DNA from: Clostridiaceae bacterium
Lineage (GTDB): Bacteria > Bacillota > Clostridia > DSM-8532
NCBI GenBank assembly: GCA_012727625.1
Contig: JAAYGP010000296.1
Coordinates: 1 to 15,448, forward strand
DNA length: 15,448 nt
Reading direction: 5' to 3'
In this document: positions 14,276 through 15,448 of the stretch, in pieces
Layout: each line of letters starts with the position of its first letter
How positions within the stretch are numbered: the first letter of the stretch is position 1
Notes under the pieces: model-generated
Told to the model about the DNA's origin: nothing
The model's database searches: none
What the model saw: the letters and a program-made list of their open reading frames with translations, nothing else
Position numbers and translations under genes: made by a program

Positions 14276-15448
14276 AGATGTCTCCTCCTTAACCAGACAA
14301 ACACACCAAGACCAATAACCACCAGGGGTACTACAATAATCAGACCTATAAAGAGGATAGTCAGGGTTTGCTGTGTTATGCCCTCAAGCCTGGGATACGT
14401 GTATTTTTTAACCGGTATATAAATATCATGTTGTTCGCCTTGCATCCAGTTTATGCTGTTAACCATAAACTTTTTCCCCGAACCTGACGCATCCATTCTT
14501 AATCCCTCGTCAGATGTGAAAAGAGAGCTGCCTATAACCAAAGTCCTGCAAACTTTAAGGTGACCCCTGTTTTCCACGGCTATAGCCAGGTTCAATGGTC
14601 CCGGATTATCCTCTTCTCCCTGGGTCAAAGCTCTGCCTATGGCATCAGGAGAAGTGTTCAAAAGCACCGTTGGTGTAATCCATTCTTTTTCATTGTTTAA
14701 AATGTGTATACTTCTGGTATTGATTAAAAACATACTGAATTTGCTCGGATCAAGATTTGCATTTATGGTATTGCTCGTAAACGTGGGCATAAAATAGTAT
14801 GGTTGTCCGAATACAGCCCGGTTTGCTGCCATTTCAAAAACCAAATCATATCCTAAGCCTATGTTGAACTCCAACAAAAATTCCTCCAGATTTGTAAGCC
14901 TTGGGTTGCCTTGTATGGGATCAAGAAGAAATATCGTATTCCCCCCATTTTCCATATACACGGTAAGCCTTTCTTTTTCAACTGTGGTTATATCCTGCTG
15001 CGGGCTTATAAACATAACAGCGAAAGCATCATCAGGAATTTTCTCCACAGAAGCCAGGTTTATCTTTCTCAGTTCATAGCCATTGAGCTCCAGGCTGGAT
15101 TGCAATTCGGAAAAATCAGTTTCAAGGTCTCCCTCACCGTGGCCTTCCGTGTAATATATAACAGGTATGTTATCGGAAGAAACAAACCTGATGGCACCGG
15201 TAAACGCATACTCCGCGTTAAGACCTGAAATGTACGGCTGGAAACTTGACTGGCTGTACGAACGCTCGAAGATATCATATGTTGATAATACTTTTGAGCG
15301 TTTATCACTCTTTACCACAAAATCGTATTTTTTAATTCCCAGAACGCCTTCAGGATCAAGTTCGTTTGTGATATATCCGGGGTTTTTATCCGGATCAACA
15401 TATTTTACCTCGATCATATTGCTTCGGGTTTCATATTGCTTAATAAAT
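14272..15448 (-). CDS. GldG-like ABC-transporter auxiliary protein (5' end outside window)
   Basis: The visible 391 residues are the C-terminal part of a GldG/ABC_transp_aux-type protein (COG3225). The frame is open beyond the ATG at 15417 to the window edge, reading QYETRSNMIEVKYVDPDKNP, and the VDPDKNP stretch is internal in this family, so the true start lies outside. Family features include IPVIYYTEGHGE, the DAFAVMFISPQQDITTVE segment, and the MENGGNTIFLLDP strand. A single C-terminal membrane helix (about 40 to 10 residues from the end) is followed by RRRHL. Such proteins accompany ABC-2 permeases and ATPases, originally described in gliding motility, but they are widespread in non-gliding bacteria. 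The 4-base overlap with the DUF4340 gene indicates one operon; the permease and ATPase genes are expected just upstream, outside the window. Confidence 0.85.
   Translation of the reverse strand, partial: FIKQYETRSNMIEVKYVDPDKNPGYITNELDPEGVLGIKKYDFVVKSDKRSKVLSTYDIFERSYSQSSFQPYISGLNAEYAFTGAIRFVSSDNIPVIYYTEGHGEGDLETDFSELQSSLELNGYELRKINLASVEKIPDDAFAVMFISPQQDITTVEKERLTVYMENGGNTIFLLDPIQGNPRLTNLEEFLLEFNIGLGYDLVFEMAANRAVFGQPYYFMPTFTSNTINANLDPSKFSMFLINTRSIHILNNEKEWITPTVLLNTSPDAIGRALTQGEEDNPGPLNLAIAVENRGHLKVCRTLVIGSSLFTSDEGLRMDASGSGKKFMVNSINWMQGEQHDIYIPVKKYTYPRLEGITQQTLTILFIGLIIVVPLVVIGLGVFVWLRRRHL

Overview
The window looks like chromosomal DNA from a strictly anaerobic, AT-rich Firmicute, most likely a cellulolytic Clostridium relative of the Acetivibrio/Ruminiclostridium (C. 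thermocellum) type. The evidence is a trimeric NADH/ferredoxin-type [FeFe] hydrogenase operon with two Rex-type operators, lysine/diaminopimelate synthesis through LL-diaminopimelate aminotransferase, strong GGAGG ribosome sites, and sigma-A-like promoters. Placement to genus is inference from family knowledge, not from a search.

Layout, left to right. Bases 1-415 hold no gene, only a few hairpins. A minus-strand cell-wall/lysine block follows: dapL (416-1645), a tightly fitted possible small gene (1660-1860) and dapF (1877-2713), with a promoter near 2793-2821. Next on the minus strand come asnS (2944-4335) and a xylose-isomerase-like TIM-barrel protein (4678-5433), each with its own promoter. 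An 875-base gap then holds a palindrome beside the isomerase promoter and the decayed C-terminus of an ABC-2 permease (5952-6173). A plus-strand ECF transporter S component (6369-7145) meets the hydrogenase operon head-on at a bidirectional terminator (7278-7311).

The hydrogenase operon is transcribed leftward from about 12425: hydC (11868-12362), an orphan HATPase protein (11311-11871), a small thioredoxin-fold ferredoxin-like protein (10956-11327), hydB (9110-10900) and hydA (7335-9092). HydA carries the H-cluster and HydB the flavin/NAD site; with HydC they should form a cytoplasmic complex linking NADH and reduced ferredoxin to H2. The two extra proteins are translationally coupled to hydC and probably act in assembly or regulation, but their role is not known to me. 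The operon promoter lies inside two facing Rex-like boxes, which fits control by the NADH/NAD+ ratio. About 100 bp upstream is a perfect 18-bp palindrome that may be a second operator.

The right end (12791-15448) carries two overlapping genes: a membrane-anchored DUF4340 protein with three internal repeats, and the 3' part of a GldG-like ABC-transporter auxiliary protein that runs off the window. Together they look like the accessory half of an uncharacterised ABC-2 export system.

Nothing here is a clearly new defence or mobile system. The items most worth follow-up are the HATPase plus three-cysteine ferredoxin pair inside the hydrogenase operon, the TSCSP variant of the H-cluster motif, the facing Rex boxes, and the repeat architecture of the DUF4340 protein.
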